Source of the DNA: Cyanoderma ruficeps
Lineage: Eukaryota; Chordata; Aves; Passeriformes; Timaliidae
Length of the DNA stretch: 64,000 nucleotides
Assembly (NCBI GenBank): GCA_008694505.1
Contig: VZDJ01000219.1
Coordinates: 3,088,591-3,152,590 of the forward strand
Reading direction: 5' to 3'
The notes below the pieces were generated by a model. That model was not told the origin of the DNA and made no database searches. It saw only the letters and a list, made by a program, of their open reading frames with translations. Positions 21,797 through 36,600 of this stretch are shown one piece after another; the stretch's first letter is position 1, and each line of letters opens with the position of its first letter. A program made the translations under genes and the position numbers.

Positions 21797-24700
21797 CAGG
21801 TGAATTATCTAAAGAATTTCCAGAGATTTGTCACTATTTTTTACACATTTACAATATTTTCGTGTGTAATACAACATATAGCGAACATACATTAAGCCCA
21901 GACCTACTTAGCATACATTACTTTATTACAATGTGCTTTAACACAAATATTAAAAATTGCCTTCTAGACTCGTTATAAGTAATTCTTAAACTTTGTTTAC
22001 AGCCCACTGGTGTCTGAATATCCTATGGTTTTAAAGACAGCACTGTACCTGTGGCCTGACAACTTGCAAATGAAAGTGCAGAGTCCTTTTGCTGCACTGG
22101 CAGCAGGAGGAAAACCTCACTCCAGATGCTTAAACAAGCAGTACAAATACTCTGCTACTCTGGTCCTTGCTCAGGAGCTACAGCTGGAGGGCCAAAACCA
22201 AACAGCCAGGAAAGCTATTGCTGAAAAAATTCCTTTCCCGGAGTCATAGCCTCATAAACCATATGGGAAACTCTTTCTAGCTCTGGTTGCCTTTGAATTT
22301 GTGCAAATGCACCTCCAGCCTGTGAGCTGAGAAACAACAGAACAGGCCATGGTTTTTAGCTGCTTGTTTATACCGACACCCTTATCCAAGGACAGGATGA
22401 AAAATAAGGACTGTAGGCACCAAAACCAGGCCCGATATTGAGCTTGAATGGTGCTGTGCAATTCACAATCTTGGTCTTACAAATGGTTTCATGGAATCTT
22501 TTTAGTCATTGCAATCATACTTCACCATTTTGACTCTTCTAAAATGTGTTGTACAGGCATGATTTTTCTATTCATGTTGGTGTAAAAGCCCCACCATTTG
22601 ATTATGAAAAAAACTTAGGAACTTCTGAGTCAGTGACAGAATGTCCTATTTTTTTAATGTCATGTTAAGATACTCATACAATTATACATTAACATTAGAA
22701 AAAAGGAAAACACAAGTCATGGTTGAAGGAGACAACAGTAAGCAGTGATTTAATTTAGCTTTCTGAAGAGCTTATTCCATACTCTGAGATTAGTGAGGAT
22801 TCACTGCTTCCATACACACAAACTTTCTTCCTGCTGGGGAATTTTCTGAAGTACCAGAAATAAAACACCTGTTAGTGATGATCTTATTTTCAAAATTTGG
22901 GTGATCTCTAAATCCTCCTTTTGCTTGCTCTGTATAATTAGGGAATGGAAAGGCAGGAGGCAGACTTAAGACAAAGTGGTAGAGGTACAGGCAATTTCCT
23001 TAAGGCAGCCCAGCACAAATAGGGAAATGTTAAATAGGTAGGATGCAAAAGTAATGAAAGTTCTGTAAGGATGACTCTGAAATATAACAACATACATTTG
23101 TCTTGGGGAGGGCTGAATCAGAGCTTGGAAAGTCTGTATGAAAATGTGAACAGCAAAGGTCCCTGAGCATTAAACAACAGCTTATTTATATCCTATTCTC
23201 TCACACAATGCATTGAGTTGAAACACCTTGAGAATTTTGATAGCAGCAACTGAACCTGAGTGAGGGTTGGTGATGCTGTGCTGTGCCAGATGGAACCAGC
23301 AGTGAGGACTGCCAGGCCCAGGTTACTGTTAGCTCAGGGAATCTCCAGACTGAGTTTCATCCATTTCACAACAGAGACATGTCTGTACAATGCATTGGCT
23401 ATTTCTGATGAAAACTTTATTCTGAATATATGAATATATCTACAGAAATTATGGACAGAAATGAGAATATAAAGTGCCCAAGTGATGGCCATAATTACAC
23501 CAAAAAATGTATTATTAAAAAAACCCCAAACAATTCCCTTTGTGGACTTGCACCATAGTACTTAAAGAACTTCAGCACAGAAATGCTACTTTCCATATGC
23601 CTCATCTAAATGGTAGCTGTGTTACACAGAAACCCTCTCCACAGCTATTACATATTCAGATTCCCCTGTCTATCAAATGGCTACTCCTTGAGTCAACTTC
23701 CTGAGTTCAAATATGACTTTGTTCATCTGCAAAACTTGAGCTGCATAGCTAAGTGCTAAATTGAACTAAAATACAAATAATAATGAGGGGTAAACAAATT
23801 CCAAAGTTCACTTCTTGCATGGCAAAGGGCAGAGTGCTGGATTACATCTGACAAATCTCATCCTTAATCCCATTTCTCTCTAGCCCACTTATTATTCTAC
23901 CGATATTGAAAGAGACAGCATCTTGAATGACATGCTTATCAGAGAGATTATGTAGTGTCTGTGAACCTTTCTCTGAAGGCTAAAGGTCACCATGGGCTAT
24001 TATTTGCATAATACATGAGGAAATGAAAAATTAGAGCTTCTTCAATCACTCTCAAAACCTCAATATTTTGCTGCCATTCATGTCTTGATGTAAATGTTTA
24101 AACATCCAACATAAATGGTCATAAGCATTAATCACTATGTAATTAACACCTGTTCTTCAGGTGTTCATTCATACCTACTGTCAATTAGAAATGCTGTGGT
24201 AGTAGCAAGCAACAATGTTGTCAATTACAATCTTTTTAGGTTTTACAACACAATGAAGCTCAAGATTTTAATTAACATGGAGATTCCTAAAAAATTGGAA
24301 GAGGATCTCTCTCATTTCTCTTACACCTATTAATATCTGTCCACCTGGCAAAAGCTCAAAGGAAACACACTGCAAAGCTGAAAAGCTGGAAAACCAAACA
24401 GTCTTGAGCTGTGACAGCCTAAAAAAATTATGAAAAAAAAAATAATCTGTTCAACGTAACATATAGAAGTTTCAAACCACAATTATACGGCAAGATTTTC
24501 TATCCAAACCTGACTAAAATAAGAGACTGCATGTAAATGTGTGTAAAATTGGTAAATGAAATGAAATTGGTGCATATGCAGAGACACTCTAAACCACAGT
24601 CTGGGCAATTTGCAGCTGGAAATTATTCGCCTGTTCTATTCAGTGAGAGCTGGTGCAGGAAAAGGTATGGCAGCAGTAGGACTTTGACCCTCCTCTTCTA

Positions 24701-27700
24701 CTTCCTTCCTGGACAATTCTGATGATGAATATCAGATTTTAGCTCCATTAGTTGCACATGAAGGCAATCTGCCTATTCATTTTCCATTGTGCCCTCCATT
24801 TTGCCATGTTATTCTATTTTCTGAAATCCCTGCACGTTTGATGGTGGTACCACAGAAAATGACGATACTGACACACGCAATTTCCCAGATACAACACTCA
24901 CACTGGAGCCCTCAGGGTTATTGCCAATGCCAAGACTTGCTGAACCATAATCTCCAGTGATCACCACTGTCCATCTGCACCACCACCCACGAGGCAGTGA
25001 AGGTCACAGCAACCTGCCAGGGAATGACAGGGAATGTGTGTGCAAACCTGCAGTGATTAAACCAGGGTGGACCCCAAGTTACTCATTAGCAGCACCAGAG
25101 GCAGGAGCAGGGAAAAAGAAGCCAGAGGAAAGTGTTTCTTAGCAGCAGTAAGAGCAGTAGATGTAGTAGTGTCTCTCCATTTCAGAATGCCTCTTAAAAT
25201 GCTTTCATGTAAAGGCGAGAAAATTATTTTCTCACCACCTTTTCCACAGTCTTGTCCTGAGTGCTCCAAGTGTAACAAAATCCCTGCAGGAGTCGCCTTT
25301 CCCCCTTCCCAGCCCAGCACAGGCAGAACCTTCTACCTTCCTGGAGCTGTAGAGATATTTTTGTAACCTGACAGCGTAGAAATGGTACAAGGGACAAAGG
25401 CAGGACTGAGCTGCAGGCAAAAGGACAAGTCAGCTTCTCTTCTTGCTCATACTAAATAAACATGGCAAGTGTCTCCAGCCCACGGAGAGGGGAGGTGATG
25501 GGGTGTGTTTCCTAGAGCTGAGTGGTAAATGTCTGTCCACACCTGTGGCAGCCACAGGCAGTGATGGTTCTCCTATAATTACACCAAGGCCCCTTATTTT
25601 GTAATAATCAAGTGAGACATGAAGCAAGTAGTGCCATGAGCAAAACAACTAAATAAAACCTGCCATGTTGCCCGTCAGGAATGGCTTGGTTTGCTTGAGT
25701 GCACACTGCACAAACTCATTCCAACAGACCTTGACCATTTGATTATTCCAGATTTTTGCTGTGTAACATTTTAAACAACTCCCTGGGCCACGCTAAGACA
25801 AACGGTGAAACTGTGTTTTGCAGTCCAGGCCCCACAGAAACGTAACATGATGGTCTTGCCTACAGAAATATCCAATTAAAAGGTTTGGGTAATTTATCTA
25901 TTTTAATTAAAGGAAAAAGAATTAGCAATGACACAGTAGACAGTATCATCCTGGGTTTCTTGTGAGAGTGTGGCAAGACCTGCAGCAATGATAAAAAGGC
26001 AGGAGGGCTTTATTCTTATCACTGGGAACAAAAATAAAACCAACAAATAAATAAATTAAAAGGTTCAGAAACCTGCAAAGCCTGTAACATTAATATTAGA
26101 GTTATTCATTGTGACCCAAGTGCATGCAACAGGATGAAGGCACCTTAACATACCCCAAAACATAAAAAATTGCAACATGCACTGATGTTTTCCTAATGGT
26201 AGGAGAGCTTGAGGTGAGAAACTTATGATCTGGGACCTACAGATCTTCTTGGTCAGGCTAATTCTCCACATTTTTGTCCTGTTCAGCAGTTTGCTACAGA
26301 GCAAAAGGTGAGATGATTATTCACATTTTGAAATACTAGAGATCTTTCCAAAAATAGGAAATTCAAAGAACTGCAAATTCACAGTACTGCAAATCATGAA
26401 TTTGGAGTCATTTGGAGAAGCTCTTTCCAAGTGTCTCAAAATCACTCTGCATTCTAATCATGTAGCCAAGTATACATCTGTCACATGTAAATGAAATATA
26501 GTCACTCTTAATTCTATTGTCTGTGTCTCATGGAAATGTTCAGTTGTGCCACCTCTCTCTTTGGAACTGCACCTGATACATTTTTCTGATGTGACAGTGA
26601 ACCATTGAAAATTGCTCTGAGAATTGTTTTGTCAAACAGTTTGTCAATCATAATGATGGTTTTTTCCCCTCCAAAGCTTAGGAAGATTTCAAAGTATACT
26701 TGGCATGTTTAGAAATCAAACTACATGTACTGAATGTGGTAATTGTGGGACACACATGAAAATAATTTTAGCAATATCCACTTCAGCAATATTTATTAAC
26801 CAGATATGTCTCATGCAGGAAAGAAATTTACTTGTACAAAAAAATTAATGGAAAGCTCCATAGAGTGCAAAACTTTCTTCTTAAATTTCCTTTTTTTTTC
26901 TCTTACATGACTCACTTCTTCCCTTATGTCTCTGTCCATGTTTTCTCACCGAGTACATGATTTTGCAGAAGTTCAGAATAAGTATTTCTGTAATTCTTCC
27001 ATTCACCATTCTAGTGCAGCTATTCAGCAAGAGGCTGTTCACTTTCTCACCCTCTGGCAGGGGCTGCCCTGCAGCTGCAGCAGCACAGGAGTTGTTTTCA
27101 CTCCTTACACCTTCACTCTGCTAACTCACAAGCTGCAGGTGTCACTGGCTCTTTCGTTTGTTTTCGTTTTAGGACCTGACCACAACAAATATATAGAAAA
27201 TTACATAAATAGAACATATTCAGAAAAGAAGTTACTATATTCTCTTACAGAGGGGTGGAAAATTATTTTTTTATTTGACTGCTTGTCTTAGTAAGATGTT
27301 TATGAACACCTGCTACAAAGCATTTTCAAAGACCCCTTAACACCAAACAGTCTGGCCTCTTCTTTCTCTGCTATCTCTATTTATTGATTTGCCTTACAGC
27401 TTGGCACTAAAAATTAGGTACTGATCCTGGATTTTTCACAGTCTTTTTTATTACTTTCTGACTTTCTCATTAATACACAGATAAGCTGAGATGAGAAATA
27501 GTCTTTTGTTGAGCTCCCCCAGTAAGTTTAGAGGTGCTATTGGCAGTGCAGTGACAGACAGTGCAGGAGCTGCTGTCAAAAGGTGCATTTCTTACACCGT
27601 TTCCTCCTCGACATGGTAAAGGACTGACAGTGGAGAGAATTCGCTTTGCTTACAAAATTGATTAGTTTGGAAACAATCACTTGTGTAATTAAGAGAGGTC

Positions 27701-28279
27701 AGGCCAAGTTTCTTTATAAATATTTCATCAGGAAGCTACTCTATAAAAACCTGGAGAAATGTCACTCCAGGTGCACTCTTTTAAACTATTTCTTGTATAA
27801 ATCAATTAAGGTGTTTTATTTTGACACCCGGTGTCAGTATTTACAAAACTTGGATAGACAAGTCCATCCCTGCAGCATGCATTTGCAAATAACTTTACTC
27901 ATTAATGTTTAATTAAGACAGAGGAAAACTGTCCTTGATATTTTGCTGCAATTAGTGCTCTCTATACCCCACTGACTTTCCATGATGAATTACTTTTCAA
28001 ATGCAAAGTGAAGTGATTAAATAAAGCTGAAGATTCTCCAGCCACTGCACATTGCCCACCCTACACTTTTAAGTAGATACAAATTGTACTCCTCAGCTGC
28101 AGCTGATAACTATTTGGTGAAGCAGTTATAAAACACCACACTAACCATCTAAATGGAAAAAAAAAAAATTTTTCATATTCTTTCAAAACCCAAACCATGG
28201 TTTTAAAGTCCTGAAAAGCTGCTTGAGATAGAAAAAAATAAATGTCTAAATTCAGATAATATCCTGAAAGACTCAGCTA
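21797..28279. other. Non-coding unique DNA, no gene
   Basis: No supported gene or element in this 6.5 kb stretch. Open frames reach 121 codons (26926-27291) without any domain. A POU octamer word ATTTGCAT occurs at 24002-24009. Around 24960-25420 the sequence is a little richer in G+C and gives opposing frames of about 60-100 codons on both strands, which argues against coding. Confidence 0.65.
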
Positions 28280-28353
28280 TTTATTTTATTTTATTTTATT
28301 TTATTTTATTTTATTTTATTTTATTTTATTTTATTTTATTTTATTTTATTTTA
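28280..28353 (+). repeat. (TTTTA)n microsatellite
   Basis: About 15 uninterrupted TTTTA units (74 bp) without a visible mismatch. The perfect array suggests recent length instability; it could be polymorphic within the species. No adjacent SINE body is recognised that would have seeded it. Confidence 0.97.
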
Positions 28354-31300
28354 TATCAATATTCTGTCACTTCTGTGCAATGGTAAACTCAGAGACAATA
28401 TTCTTCTTTTCCTGATATATCCATCATTAAAAATGCCTCAGATTTTTGAACAACTGCATTTTAGTTCCACTACACTTTTTGTCATCAGAAATATTTTTCA
28501 GACTGAAATAGGGCAAAATGCCAATAAAGAGTTTCAGCAGCGAGTTGTGCAATATTTTTCTCCAGATGCCCTGAAATACAGTCTTTTGAAAAAAAAAAAT
28601 CCTTGCCCTGACTGGAGCCCCTGACAAAATTCTAAAGTCCTAGGGCAGAAAAAAAAATGCAGTGGCTAAAACCTTTCCCTTATGCACAGAACCTTGAACC
28701 AACTTCCAAAACATTTCAATTTTAATAGAAAAAATAATAAAGTCTCTCCTTATCTTCCTGTCTGGAATTCAAATATAATAGTTCCTATCATGGCATTTTA
28801 ACTTTTCCTTTTCCAGACCTAGAGAAAACCAAGAAATCTGGAGAAAAATGCCACACAAAACTGGGGACAGAAGCAGCTGGAGGGAGGGACCTCTGCCCAA
28901 GGCCCAAGGAAAGGAAAAGGACAGTGATAAAGGGATACAAGGGATTATTTCAGAACCTGGACTCATACTTTGACTGTGCCTTGGGATCAAAGTTCTTTCA
29001 GCAGAATGAGCACCTAAGCCGAGGTCTTAACTTGGAAGGTTTCCATGTGAGAGGATGGATTGCTCCACATGAGAGGCCCTGATGCCTCCCAAGATGTATT
29101 GGGAATTATTCCTGGTAACCTCACTGGCTGCAGAAAAAAATGTATACACTGTGTGGATTACACTGGGATTGAAATACACAGAAACAAAACTCAAATATGG
29201 TGCTGATAAAGCTCAACCATGTCAGCACCTGTTTAGTCAAGGTTGTTCTGTCACTTATTTTGTGGCCAGACTATGCTGGGAATAAAGCATAGAGACAGAG
29301 ATGATTTCATGTCCCAACAATTTTAAGTGCTTTAGAGGGTAAGGATAGTTCTTCACATGGGCTCACAGGCCACCCTTTGTTTGTTAAGGCTGTGAACCAG
29401 CCCCTCTGATCTGTGCCCCAAACAAACGCACTGCACTCAAACCAAAGGCCACCTGTTTGTAGGGTCCCAGCCTCTCTGGGACAGGCTGCCACTGTCACAA
29501 GAAGTGACCTGTCTGCATTGTCCACAGCACTGCTGAAATACGAGTTTTGTAATATTTAGGCTGGGTACCATGGATTTAAAGAGACCTGATTTAAAGAGCT
29601 GCATAAATTCTTTCCTCTAGGATTTATTTGTGTGGTGAGAGCTCGCCTTGGGCAGGGAAAGTCAGAAGCAAACCTTTGATCTGTTTGGACTATATCTGTA
29701 TCCTGTCATAGGCTTAATTTGATGTAGGGTCTGTCTCGGGCTTAGGGCCCCTTTACAACGTTGACTTAACAGGAATAAGGCAAATAAATTCCCACACAGC
29801 CCACGTACAGGCTGCCTCCCACATTTGCCTCTCACAAAAAAACTTGCAGGCTACATCTCAATGTAGCTGAAGCAGTAGAAGGACAGGTCAAATTGATAGG
29901 AATTAAAAAATAATAAGCAAATTTAAAATGCTGCAAACAATTGTTGGAGGTACACTAGAAAACAAATTAACAGGAGAAAGAAGCAGAGTTATGAATAATG
30001 ATCTTGTCCAGTATTTACAAGGAACAACTGATCCTATTTTGCACTTGGGCAGTATGCTTGTCCTCAAATGCCCTCCTCAACCAAAAGTGTACCACTGAAA
30101 GGAAATGTGACTGAAGGCCTTTCCCCTGAAATGAATGTACCTTGCATTGCAGAACTTGGGACAGCTCTTACATAATACACCAAAATATGTGCTTAGACTT
30201 TCTTATGTTCTTAAGTAGCTTTTATTTTTTTTTTTCTGAGTGCACATTATAGCGTAAAGGAATTGGTAGGCAGCACTTATTTGCAGGAGAGAGGGATGTC
30301 AGATAAATAAAAACCCTCATGTTTGTCTTTGTTCCCAAAGTAGTAATGTGATTTAATACCACAGAGAGTCATCAAGCAGTTTCTTACTCACTGAGAGCTG
30401 GAAATTTCAGCCAATGTCACAGGGCTCTCTGTACTGACGTACCCCATACCTTATGAGGAGCATATGGCTAAAACCCTCTGTCCATTTCCCTATTTCAGCA
30501 ACCCACAGTGCTCAGCACATTTTGGTATGAATCTGTGAAGCAGAGGGATTACAAGAAAACAGTGAAAATATTTCCCTTATTTTTTGTGCAACTGCATTAG
30601 AGTACTTCTGAGGTCATTCTGCAGTTACAGTAGAAACATTCCAAAATCTGCTGTGCTGGTGTGAGAACAGCATAAATACCTACATGAGCCACCTACAGCA
30701 TGAAATTTGACTTTGCTACTATTCCTTCTCCCAGTGAAGGGGATCCTTTTCCCTCCTGCCCAACTGTGTGCCAGCTCAGCAGCTTGACCACCTCTGCTTT
30801 TTGGCTGCCTGAACTTCAGGGCCTTTTACTGACTTCCTCTGTGACCAGTTTTAAAAGGAGAAAGCCAGAAACTTTGCCAGGGCGGGACTTTTAAATTCCA
30901 CATATAAATTAGAAGTAATTGTTCTTGTGTCTACTTCTAGTCTCTGCTTATTATCAATGAAAAGGCTGGTAAATATGATAATAGTAAATTCTGGGTGAAG
31001 GAGATGCAAATTCAAAAATAATATTTCTGCCATTTTCCAAATATTGAGTCATACAGAAATAATTTCCTGAAAGTGTCATTTCTCTGAAGAAATTAATTCA
31101 TCCATGTAATCTGTTTTAATTTCTCTGCCCCTCACCTGTCTCTTGTTCATCTGCTGTTCTGCCTCTCTTTCCAGAAGAGCAATTCTCATTCTTACTAATT
31201 GCTGCTAATGATTCTCACCCCAGGGTACCCCAAAGCACACATATTGTCCTGATGCTCCACATCACCAGTTCTTAAACTCAGCCAGTGGATCATTCAGGGG

Positions 31301-34300
31301 AGAGAGATAAAACCACGTCTGTGCTGACAAGTTCTTGGCTGTAGTTTTAGGCCCAACATAACTTGGAAAAGTTGAAATATAATAAAACCCTAGGGAAGCC
31401 TGTGTGTGGGGAAATTTGACAGACCTTTAACTGCAGCAGCCCTTCTGGATGCCACTTATAATAACAACTCAAAGACCTTGAGCTATCAAGCAGGTTTACA
31501 GATGGAGAACTCTTATCAAAGTTCCTGCTGTTTGTTCTGACACATTCACCACACATGGCTGCACATGGTTACACTCACATTCACTCAAGTATACAAGACA
31601 TGTCTATTCCTAAGCCTCTAGGACTTGGCAATAGTAATGTTTTAATTGCAAAGATGCTGAAGAGTGACTAACACCTGATGGTGAAAGCTTTCTCGCCGTG
31701 ATGGAGCCTTTTCTGTGATCTGAAAAGCAAGCTCAAATTATAGTATATAGTTGAACAGTGTCTCCAACAACCCTGTACAGGATAGGGAACTTGGCAGCCT
31801 AGAAATACTTTTCCCACCTGATGTAGGTCTTTGCACTGCTGGGATTTGTTTCTACCTGTATGTGCAGTGGGGTGGAGGCTGAACTCCTAATGAATCACAT
31901 CACTCCGCCCTTCAGGGGGAGCCTGCCTCGCTCTGAGCACATGCAACTGCAGCTCTGCTGGCAAATCCAAACTCTGCTTTCTTCAAACATGTAATTATTA
32001 GCAAATGAGCAGTCACTTCAGTGCTACATCAGCATTAAATGCTGCCATTCTTGCTTGGTAGAATGTTTCATTGGATCTGAGCAACTGTGAAGGAGAATAT
32101 CATGTCTGATATTGACATTGACTGTATTGTGTTGTGCACCAAGTGACAGGGGAGATAAGTCCAGGCACCAGACATGCCATGGGGATCCACTGCTTCAGAG
32201 AACAAGTTAAACCATCCTGAATCACAATTCTGCTTTGAATTTCCCATTAGAAAAGCATCTCTTCACTGGCTACATTAATTCATGATTTATGAAAATAATA
32301 ATTTAAAGCAAAAAAAAAAAAGTACTAATATGACATCAGTATTGAGAATGATTTACAGACTCTTAAAAACACAAGCCTTGAGAGCTGTCTGCACAGTTGT
32401 TGAGTTCTCTCCCATGTCTCATGAGATGTGTTTCCCACTAGCAGACACTTATACACATCATTTGGAAAGCATAGATATAACTGCAGCAAGAAAAGAAAAA
32501 AGTCAAAACAAGAACCCCTGAGAATTCCCCTGATTGTAATCAGGAACTAACGTTTTCTGAGGTTTTCTACAAATAATTCAGCACCCAAAGTATTGGCTAA
32601 TATACCATGGATGTCTTTGTAGTTTTGATTAGAAATCCACTAGGGCAAGAATTGGAGGAGTTTTCCACCTCCTTATGTATTAAAACAGACATATTACAGT
32701 TTCTTTCTGACCTCATGAAACTAAGTTTTTATGTAAACTGAGTATCTCCAGCGCAAGACAATGGGCACCAAGTTGGGATACTGTGAACCAAGGTCCACAT
32801 TCTGTGCTCAGCTCAGGCACTCAGCTCTACACAGGTTCTCCGGCATGTTCCAGGTGATTAAGTAAAAACTTTCATAGTAACCTCCTGTTTGTAGCCCCCT
32901 TTTTATGAGCACTTTTAGAAAATTATCTTATCAGGAACAGATACTGAATAATTGTTGTCTGAATAAAACAAAATGGTTTTCATCAGAGAGCAAACCACAT
33001 TAGAAAATTCAAGATAATTATTGGCTGTGAACATCAGAAAAGTACATTCTATTTATTTTCTATAGGTAGGCAGAATTCTCTCTAATAATTAAAAACAAGT
33101 AACTATACATCCAAGTTTGCATCTTGTTTAAAATCAACTACTGCTCTTTGAATCGTTCAGACCTTTCAGTGAATGTACATTTCAAACCATTTATCCTTAA
33201 AAGTGCTAAATCACAAAGAATTTATAGAACCTAGTACAGCTGAAGAATACAAATGGAACTATTAGGTTCATGAGTCACATTGCCAGCAAACAGCTGTAGA
33301 GATAGCAAAATGAAAAATAAATTTGCATCAAGTGACAGCACAGTTCAAATTTCCATTGTATGAGTGGTGAACCAAGAAATATCTAAGTGCCCTGCCCACT
33401 TTACCTGCAGGTTTGGCTGGGACTGCACACTGAGTTGATATTTCCTGAGTTCCATATACTTAAATGAAAGACTTCTTATTTTTGCAGCAGCACATCTTGG
33501 AAATTTAAGTCTCTCCTCTATGTATTTCACTTTTCCTATACCCAAGTTATTTTCAGGGGTTTTTTTCCCCTATTTTTGTTATGATGAGAAGCAACACCTC
33601 AGAGAAAGTGAAGTCTATTCAATATGATCCTGATGCCTATGACATTTTTGACAAGTTGATTTTTTAAACAATCTGAATGAAGCACTTGTTTTGGCTGGTA
33701 TTTATTTTTATGTTTTCTATTAATAGACTATCTTCCATCTCATTTGTCTTTCAAGATTCTGTGTGTTTGTGGCTTTTTCATGTCTCTCATTGTCAGAAAT
33801 GTTTTGACTGACACACAGCCACTGTCTAAAAAACAACAGATTTCTGTCTCAAGGTGTCATGCTTTCCTTCTTACAGAAAATCCACCCAGGGATGTGATCA
33901 GCAGTTCTTATTTATAGGAGAGTTTTTTGGAACTCATTATTAAAAACTGTATGCATATTTTATGGAGATTTTCCTCTTTGTTCCATTTTGTAACTCCAAG
34001 CAGAAACAGGCTGAACTGCTCCAGAAATAAAGTGAACATGAAGGAAATCCTTTCAAATCTCTTCAGTACATTCAAATCCATTAGACAGAACAGCTCTCAC
34101 TTGAAAAAAGAATTTAAAATTAAAAAGAACTACTCAGAGAAATACATTGAAACATTAAGAATCATGACTTCCCCTTTGCAACACTTATCAACCCCACAGT
34201 CTACATTTTTCTTAGTATGAGATACATTTTATTATTTATGATGTGACATAGCAACTATCTTTTGGTTGTATTTTTTATCATGAGTAGGAAGACTTTCTTC

Positions 34301-34669
34301 CTGAATGCTAGGAAATTTAACAAACAACAACAACAAAAAAACCCAAGCACAAGGATTTTCTTCAGAAATTTCCTGGGTTTTGCACTTGTAAACTGCAATC
34401 CTTGAACAAATGGTTTTAGGGCACTCTGATGTAACTGCTGTGTAGTACAGCACTGCCTTCCTTCTGCCTGAGGGTCTCGTGTCATTAGCCTGAGCTCCTC
34501 TTTCCCTTTACTAAGAGCAACCACTCAGCTCCTTCCTGCCTTTTTAATTGTGCAGCCTCTTTCTGCAGCTCCCAGGATCTGCTCCAGGCTAATACCCTCA
34601 GATAACCACAGCAGCAAAACAGTTCCAATGGGCACCCTTAAAAGTTTTCCTTCACTTCTCGGTAAGTCA
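28354..34669. other. Non-coding unique DNA, no gene
   Basis: No gene is supported. A segment at about 31970-32110 has an ATTA-containing, evenly mixed composition like that of conserved non-coding DNA, but evidence is thin. An octamer word ATTTGCAT lies at 33321-33328. An AAC-repeat patch near 34320-34345 is low complexity. Open frames are 97 codons or shorter and overlap on both strands. Confidence 0.65.
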
Positions 34670-34930
34670 TAACCGGCTGCTGGTGTGGCTCATTAAAAGT
34701 ACAAGGAATATCTCCTCATTATGGCTGCAGATTATCTAACATCCAGTAGGCTGAAGGACACCTTGCAAGAAGTCACACTGGATTTTAATTGAAATAATAA
34801 AATTAATCTTGTTAATGGAAACAAACACAACCTTTGACTTCCCCGTTTCAATTGATTCTTAGTCTATCTCTTGAGGAGAAAAATATTTACATAAATATTT
34901 TAACACAAAACTGTCAATTCCATATGTCAT
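34670..34930. promoter_or_regulatory. Candidate conserved non-coding segment
   Basis: Motif words seen include several ATTA and TTAAT cores at 34780-34815, a forkhead-like AAACAAACA at 34819-34827 and a TCF/LEF-type CTTTGA at 34832-34837. The mix of factor-family words within 60 bp recalls developmental enhancers. Activity and conservation are inference; there is no alignment behind this call. Confidence 0.25.
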
Positions 34931-36039
34931 GTCCGTAGTTACTCTTTGAAGGTATTATAACTCTTAAATGGCTTCCTACTGAATCAGTGCATGGCTTGTT
35001 GCCATTAGTCAGTTTAACATTTCAGCACTGCACAGGAGTGAAATAGTGAGTACCTTCTTCCTTTTAGACTTCAAGTTGATTTATTGAATAAACACATATA
35101 TAATGTTTATTTGACATTGTGAGTAGTCACAATTATCACTGCTCTGCAGTTCAAAATAATTGTCAGCAATGAATAACATCTGAGATCTATTGCATTCCTG
35201 TCCCAAGGGACTGTCAGAGACATTGTGGCCAGTCTCACACAGTGTTTAATCTGGTAGCTACTCGCTATTTAAAGCAGATAAAAATGGCAAAAGCATTTAG
35301 GAATGCTGCGGACTCTTTAATTTTGAGACTTTTGTCATGTATTTGCACAGCTACCCCATTGCAATCCTCCTGTCAAGCCCACAAAGAACCTGCAACGCAG
35401 AACAGACCTGAATGTCTCAGTCACCTCCATGCTGTGAGTAAAACAGCACACCACAGCCTGCAAAGGTAATTCCCATCTTATCCATGCATTTCCTGGGACA
35501 AGGAACCATTCTGCACAAAGGGGACCAGACATACTCTTTCCTTACAAGACTAATCATGTTAAAAGTGAGAAGCAGAACCCTGAGCCTGTATTTTCAGGGC
35601 TGGGGTCTAATCCGGTTTTTAGACACCATTTAAAGAAAACCATCTCCATTGCAACAGAAAGATCCCTCTTACCCTCAGCATCCTTCAGGTCCCCCAAACT
35701 TCTAAATTAGGTGCTAATCAACTCCATTTCCCAGAAGATCAACAGTTTTGAAGCAGACTGCTTAAGCAGGAGAAAACCACCCCTTCAGGCAAGATATTGG
35801 TGGATATGGGCTGTTTGTTTGGGTTTTTTATTTTATTCAAAATCATTAGACAGTGGCCACTGTCTTTGAAGAGGGGATGTCTCTCTCATTCCACATTTCC
35901 TAGGAGATGTCACAGCTGTGACAAGGAGGAGTTTATAATGCCACAGTTCGGTGCCTTCATAATTTATTCTCTCTGATTTTATGCTCTTTTAGTCTCCTGC
36001 TCAACCATCCACTAACAAGCAGTGATATTAGCCAATAAA
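34931..36039. other. Non-coding unique DNA, no gene
   Basis: Open frames of 75 codons or fewer lie on both strands around 35240-35530. No repeat family is recognised. Confidence 0.6.
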
Positions 36040-36600
36040 TCAAAGACATCTGCTTGTCACCGCCAGATGCTTGGTCACATTGCAGCCGATTATGAGACAT
36101 ACAAAAGGACAATTTCATGTAGAGAGCTCTGTGGAGGTGTTCCACTGATATTCTGTTTGATAGGAGACCAGCGTGAGGTGAATGTAGTATAACTCAGTAA
36201 CTTTTATGCCTCCCAGCAATGGAAAAGTAAGCTGAAATAAAACTGGGAAGTAAATTAGGACCTCACCTTTATGACTGTCTCATTTATGATCCTGCATCTA
36301 TTCTTCCAGTATGCTGGCACAAGTTAGCATAAAAATAAATGTTTTAATTTGCCCATCCTGCATTGCGCTGGGCACAGAAAAAGCAGCTACTTTAATTTTC
36401 ACAAAGGGCAGAAGAGGTGTTTAATATCAATTGTTACAAAGCACATCAATTTTTCATGTGGCTGTCTTGTAAAAAAACTAGTCCATTAGCCTTATCAGTC
36501 CTATGTACAACTAACATGCCCAGTGCAAAGACACTCTGATCTCTCTTTTTCTCTCTAATTTATTATAACAAATGCCATTAATGAGGAGACCCAGGGACTA
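36040..36600. promoter_or_regulatory. Candidate conserved non-coding segment
   Basis: The stretch contains no long homopolymer and no recognised repeat. It carries a SOX-like pair ATTGTT / ACAAAG at 36430-36441 and ATTA-type words near 36590. This texture is typical of conserved vertebrate non-coding elements, but the call is by eye only and could be chance. Confidence 0.22.

Noticed and set aside
28280..28353. Regular array considered as CRISPR-like
   Set aside because: It is a simple pentanucleotide microsatellite with no spacers and no cas genes.
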